Positions 8,456 through 12,319 of a DNA stretch of 12,319 bases are shown one piece after another; position 1 is the first letter of the stretch; every line of letters begins with the position of its first letter. The notes beneath the pieces were generated by a model that did no database searches, was not told the origin of the DNA, and saw only the letters and a list, made by a program, of their open reading frames with translations. The DNA comes from Isotricha intestinalis. Its lineage: Eukaryota; Ciliophora; Litostomatea; Vestibuliferida; Isotrichidae. The stretch lies in the NCBI GenBank assembly GCA_023807065.1, contig JAJJLU010004501.1:1-12319 (forward strand), in the 5' to 3' direction. A program made the position numbers and the translations under genes.

Positions 8456-9622
8456 TTAAAACCCAGAAAAACTGTTTTGCATTTTAGAAGAAGAAATATT
8501 TTTAATTTTATTCCCAAAATTATTTATGTCTTCAATTTCTTTATTTAAAATTTGTTTTTGTTCATTAACAAATTGATTTAATCTTTCAGTTTGATTAACT
8601 TGTTCATACAATTGAATATCTTCATTAACAATTCTTTCTAATTCTTCATTTAAAATATGAATTTGTTCAGTTAATATAATAATATAATTTTTATATTGTT
8701 GAACTTCAATTAACATTTTATTTTTATTATTATTAGCTTTTTCTAATTTAATTTTAAGTGAATCATTAATTAAAGTTAATTCATCTAATTTTTCTTCTTT
8801 TTCTTTTATTATATTTAATAAATTTTCATTATTTTTTTCAGCATCTATTCTAATTGATCTTTGTTTCTCATAATCTTTTTCTAATTCTTTAAGTCCTAGT
8901 TTTTCTTTATTATTTAATATAATTAATTGATTGTAATCATTTTCTAATTTTATAATTGATTGATTTATTATATTTAATTGCTTTTGAATTGAATTTAAAT
9001 TATTTTCTGTGTTAAGTAATTTTTCTTTTAAATTTTGATTTTCTAAATTTGCTTCATTCAATAATTTTTGATTATTATTTAATTCTAAAACTTTTTTATT
9101 TAATATATTATTTTGTTCCCTTGTTCTTAAATTTAAATTATTTAATTCTTCTTTTAAATTTTCTATATTTATTTTATTTTCTTGTTGATTATTACATAAT
9201 GTTTTTATTTGTTCTTCTTCATTATTTTTCTCTTGACATAATTGATTTATTATATTTTCATTTTGACTTACTTGAGATATTAAGTTATCGTTTTGATTTT
9301 TTTGATTTTCATAATTTTTAAATAAATTCTTATTTTCAGAACAAAGTTTTTTATTCATAGTATTTTTTTCATTTAATTTATTTGTCAATGAAAAATTTTG
9401 TGAATTTAATTCATTTAAATTTTTATTATTTGATTCTGATTTTTGCTTTAATTCATATTCAAGTTTTAATTTTTCTTCGTTTATTAATTGAAATTCATTT
9501 TCTAAATTTTTATAATTAATTAATAAATTATAATATTCTTCCTCAGTTCCATCTAATTGATATAATTCATTTTGTAAATTAGAAATTAATGTTTCTTTCT
9601 CATTTTCATGACAATTATTCAT
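8456..9622 (-). CDS. Coiled-coil protein of unknown function
   Basis: A 388-residue intronless protein that starts at the ATG at 9622 and ends in TAA. After a short polar start it is almost wholly predicted coiled coil (about residues 5-375), rich in Asn, Glu, Leu, Lys and Gln with heptad-like Leu/Ile spacing. Examples are LENEFQLINEEKLKLEYEL near the start and VQQYKNYIIILTEQIHIL and LNEELERIVNEDIQ near the end. Proline is absent, as expected of a rod. No enzymatic domain, signal peptide or membrane segment is visible. Such proteins often serve as structural parts of basal bodies, cilia or the cortex; this is inference. The QYKNYIIILTEQ segment is more hydrophobic and conserved-looking than the rest and may be a docking site. 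Its 3' end converges on the membrane-protein gene across 1.4 kb. Confidence 0.85.
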   Translation of the reverse strand: MNNCHENEKETLISNLQNELYQLDGTEEEYYNLLINYKNLENEFQLINEEKLKLEYELKQKSESNNKNLNELNSQNFSLTNKLNEKNTMNKKLCSENKNLFKNYENQKNQNDNLISQVSQNENIINQLCQEKNNEEEQIKTLCNNQQENKINIENLKEELNNLNLRTREQNNILNKKVLELNNNQKLLNEANLENQNLKEKLLNTENNLNSIQKQLNIINQSIIKLENDYNQLIILNNKEKLGLKELEKDYEKQRSIRIDAEKNNENLLNIIKEKEEKLDELTLINDSLKIKLEKANNNKNKMLIEVQQYKNYIIILTEQIHILNEELERIVNEDIQLYEQVNQTERLNQFVNEQKQILNKEIEDINNFGNKIKNISSSKMQNSFSGF

Positions 9623-9822
9623 TTTTATTTGTTAAATTTTTCAAAATAATGTTTTTAAATTCTTTTAATAATTTAAATTGTATTTTTTTTGAATTTTATT
9701 ATTGAAATATTATTTTAAGGAATTAATTATTTATATTTTTCAAATCATTTTTTACTTTCTATAGGACTAATGATTAAAGTTTTTTCCTTGAAATTTCTTC
9801 TCTACCACGAAATAATTTACAT

Positions 9823-10741
9823 TTATTTATATTCTAAACAATTATTTATATAAGTTGAAAGTAAATTGTATATTATATGCTTATTTTCAGTTAAAGACAA
9901 TGATTTCATATTATTTTTTATATGTAATAAAATCTTTTTTTTAGAATCTAATAATTTTTGAAAAATTAAAATTTTTTATAACTTAATTTTATAGATTTTT
10001 AATTGAATTTTCTTGATTGATACTACTAAAATTTTTTTCTTTTTAAATAATTGATATTTTTGATTTTTCAAAATCCAATGATTTTCTTATATAAAAAATG
10101 AAATTTAATATATTTTCAGATTTAATTATTATAAATAAACCTTTCGTTAAATATTTTATTGTATTATTTATTATTCTAAAATTTTAATTAATTTATAGAA
10201 TCCTTCTTTTTATTTTTTTGGAGTCAAATAATCTATTAATCTTTGAGAATTGAAATCATGATTAATTGAATTCAAATTATAATACATTTTTTATTTTTCT
10301 ATTATATGTATCAAACAATAATTTTTAATTTACCTTTAATTTATATATTTTATATAATTATTGATTTTTATCATCAATAACATATACATCTTTTAAATTC
10401 CTTATGATTTTCATCATTGAAATTCAAAGTTGAGATCATATCTTTAACTTTAAATACTTTTAATTTACCTTTTTTATCAATATTATCAATCATTATTTTT
10501 TCATAATCATCTATAATAAGTTCAATAATTTTATCTGATTATTAGAAATAAAAATTTAATTTTTTATTAATTTCAACTAATATATATTATTATAATCTTC
10601 TCTTTCCTTTTGAGTTAATTTTCTTATTTTGAATTAATCTATAATATCAAAAGTTTTTCCTATTATTTTTTTGGATATAAACTTTAAAGAATTTTCTTTT
10701 CCTTCTTCATTTTTATTTATTTTTCGGATGCCCATTTGATT
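9823..10741 (-). pseudogene. Decayed minus-strand gene of unknown family
   Basis: Coding-like frames follow each other on the minus strand. 10741-10637 is open for 35 codons (MGIRKINKNEEGKENSLKF, then KKIIGKTFDIID) before TAA. 10538-10377 is open for 54 codons (DKIIELIIDDYEKI, KKGKLKVFKVKDMISTLNF, NDENHKEFKR), with G strongly favoured at first codon positions, and ends in TGA. From 10387 another frame reads VIDDKNQ, stop, LYKIYKLK. 10086-9979 is open for 36 codons, and 9975-9826 for 50 (LLDSKKKILLHIKNNMKSL, then SLTENKHIIYNLLSTYINNC), ending in TAA at 9823. Frameshifts and in-frame stops rule out one intact protein and no plausible introns repair them. No domain is recognised. It lies in tandem with, and upstream of, the coiled-coil gene on the same strand. 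Confidence 0.55.
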
Positions 10742-11457
10742 TTAGTTGAATCGTGAAAGAATTTTTATATTATTTCATAAATTTGTTTAAAACATTAAAC
10801 ACTAAATAAAATCAATAAATTTAAATAAATGTTTCTTTTTTCAAATATTTATAATATTTAAAAAAAGATAAAACTTTTATCATATAATATTTGTAAAAAC
10901 ACGATTACTGAAAGTATTTTAATTTATCGGTTTTTCTTTTCTTTATTAAATAATATAAAATTTAATGAGTTAATATTTTTCTATTTTTATTTCATTGATT
11001 TTAAATATTGGTATATTATTATTAAAAAATATTATTATTTTTTACTTCTATTTTTTTCTGTGTCTTTGAAATTTTAATTCACAATTGAATTTATTTATTT
11101 TTTTAATTTTAATTGATAAATATTGTCTTCAAAGAAATGAATAATAGGAAACAAATTTAAAATTCCTTTTCAAAAGAAATAATTATTATATAAATCCAAA
11201 ATTTAATTTATTTATTTATAGCAATAACTTTATTATTATTAATAAAGTTTGTGATAAATAATAATAATAAATTAGATGGAAATTATTAATTAAATCGAAA
11301 AAAAAATTCTTTAAAAAATTTATTTAATAATAAATTATTTAAAATAATTTGTTTATCTTTCTTTAAAAAATAATTTAAAAAAAATCTAATGAAAAATAAA
11401 ATGTATTTTTATAAAATATTATTTTTATTATAAAGAAAATAATAATTAATAAAGTGT
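10742..11457. other. AT-rich spacer, mostly featureless
   Basis: About 0.7 kb downstream of the small basic-protein gene. A minus-strand patch at 11160-11101 reads NLFPIIHFFEDNIYQLKLK without a stop and is followed by stop-laden sequence, so it may be further eroded coding. A hairpin and short AAT runs lie near 11226-11275. No intact gene, tRNA or mobile element is visible. Confidence 0.4.
11226..11249. repeat. Perfect inverted repeat, 10-base arms and 4-base loop
   Basis: AACTTTATTA and TAATAAAGTT flank TTAT. It lies about 210 bases downstream of the stop codon of the minus-strand gene at 11458, within non-coding DNA. It could form a hairpin in RNA, but short AT palindromes arise easily at this composition. 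Confidence 0.6.
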
Positions 11458-12039
11458 TTAATCTTTTAGTTCAATAATTGGAGGATATTTTTCATATATT
11501 TTTTTCTTAAGTAATTCAAACCAATCTTTTAAATTATTATTTGATAAATTTTTTTTTTCAAATGTTTCTATATAATTTTCAAAAACAGTTATTAAAGCAT
11601 TACAAAAAATTTTATTATCATAAGGACCAAAAATCATTTTTAAATTTTTATAATTAATTTCTGTATTAAATATAAATTTTTTTCTTCCATTTATATTTCC
11701 TTTAATACTTTGAATTTTACTATTATATCTTTTTTTATCTTCTTTTCTTTTTTTACCTAATAATTTATTTCTTTTTTTCTTTATTATTTTTTTCATAATA
11801 TTTTCTTTTTCTTTTATTAATGTTTTATCATCATTATTTTTCATCGGAGAAATAAATGATAAATTAATATTATTATATATTTTATTATTTTCATATTTAT
11901 AATTTTTTTTTTCATTTATATATAATAATAAAGGAGAAGATAATTGTTGAAAATAACATGAAAGAAGAGAAAAACTATACGATAATTGTTTATAATTTTC
12001 ACGAATACTTTCATCTATTTCAAATATTATATTATCCAT
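11458..12039 (-). CDS. Small basic protein of unknown function
   Basis: A 193-residue intronless protein that starts at the ATG at 12039 and ends in TAA. It has three parts. An N-terminal helical segment (about 1-40) includes YSFSLLSCYFQQLSSPLLLY. A very basic middle (about 76-122) includes MKKIIKKKRNKLLGKKRKED, which resembles a nuclear-localisation or nucleic-acid-binding stretch. A C-terminal part (about 123-193) mixes hydrophobic and charged residues, such as KMIFGPYDNKIFCNALITVF and LKDWFELLKKKIYEKYPPII. No membrane segment is convincing and I do not recognise a family. It is transcribed in the same direction as the coiled-coil gene, 1.8 kb away, and divergently from the short frame at 12242. 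Codon use resembles the other intact genes, which supports it being real. Confidence 0.75.
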   Translation of the reverse strand: MDNIIFEIDESIRENYKQLSYSFSLLSCYFQQLSSPLLLYINEKKNYKYENNKIYNNINLSFISPMKNNDDKTLIKEKENIMKKIIKKKRNKLLGKKRKEDKKRYNSKIQSIKGNINGRKKFIFNTEINYKNLKMIFGPYDNKIFCNALITVFENYIETFEKKNLSNNNLKDWFELLKKKIYEKYPPIIELKD

Positions 12040-12241
12040 ATTTTTTATTTATAACTTTATTTTAACAAATATTTAAAAAAAAATAAACTCAATTAGAATA
12101 AATTAAAATATATATTTTTCTATATAAAAATTTATTTTTTTATGAAAAAAATGAAAGTAAAGATAATAAAATTGAAATGAATAAATTTTTATATATTTAA
12201 ATAATATAAAAAATAATTTTATAATCAATAATCATTTAAAT

Positions 12242-12313
12242 ATGACTTATTTTTCAAATTTAAATGAAATAAAATATTATAATAATCAAATTGAAATTAA
12301 TTTATATTATTAA
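12242..12313 (+). other. Short plus-strand frame at the window edge, possible gene start
   Basis: The ATG sits in the context ATTTAAATATG, the same string that precedes the kinase start at 1040. It opens 23 codons (MTYFSNLNEIKYYNNQIEIN and onward) before TAA at 12311. No GT donor exists inside it, so splicing cannot extend it. It may be a tiny peptide, the start of another decayed gene, or chance. Confidence 0.2.
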
Positions 12314-12319
12314 AAGAAA

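Noticed and set aside
9049..9321. A 90-codon plus-strand frame resembling a hydrophobic protein
   Set aside because: It is antisense to the coiled-coil gene; Asn/Glu/Lys codons read backwards give Leu/Phe/Ile strings.
1..12319. tRNA, rRNA, CRISPR, transposon ends or telomere repeats
   Set aside because: No G/C-rich islands, spaced direct repeats, long terminal inverted repeats, transposase motifs or telomere-like tandem repeats were found by eye.

Overview
The window is extremely AT-rich DNA, with visible G+C concentrated in exons. It is eukaryotic: one gene is split by two 28-base GT-AG introns. The proteins are long, rich in Asn, Lys and Ile, and carry coiled coils and Asn runs; no operon, Shine-Dalgarno site or bacterial RNA gene is visible. 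The intact genes read with the standard code: Gln is always CAA or CAG, four genes end in TAA and one in TAG. The Aurora-like kinase, the polytopic membrane protein and the coiled-coil protein recall ciliate families from memory, and tiny introns also fit a ciliate or similar protist. If so, it is a lineage without TAA/TAG reassigned to Gln. This placement is inference.

Layout. Bases 1-962 hold a decayed plus-strand gene that looks like the C-terminus of a protein kinase followed by a B-box-like zinc finger. Bases 1040-2839 (+) encode an intact Aurora-like kinase with a long coiled-coil tail. Bases 3189-4703 (-) encode a low-complexity Asn/Lys/Ser-rich protein, convergent with the kinase. Bases 4790-5750 hold decayed minus-strand coding sequence. 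Bases 5823-7045 (+) encode a 388-residue multi-pass membrane protein in three exons. Bases 7145-7260 hold a relic of MORN repeats on the minus strand, followed by about 1.2 kb with only faint traces of coding. Bases 8456-9622 (-) encode a coiled-coil protein. Bases 9823-10741 hold another decayed minus-strand gene, and 10742-11457 is mostly featureless. Bases 11458-12039 (-) encode a small basic protein, and a very short plus-strand frame starts at 12242.

The five intact genes do not form an obvious pathway. The kinase and the coiled-coil proteins would fit cytoskeletal or cell-division work, but nothing in the sequence links them directly. The most unusual property is how much of the space between intact genes is made of eroded genes, each on one strand, with stop codons and frameshifts. 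That would be unexpected in a compact somatic ciliate genome.
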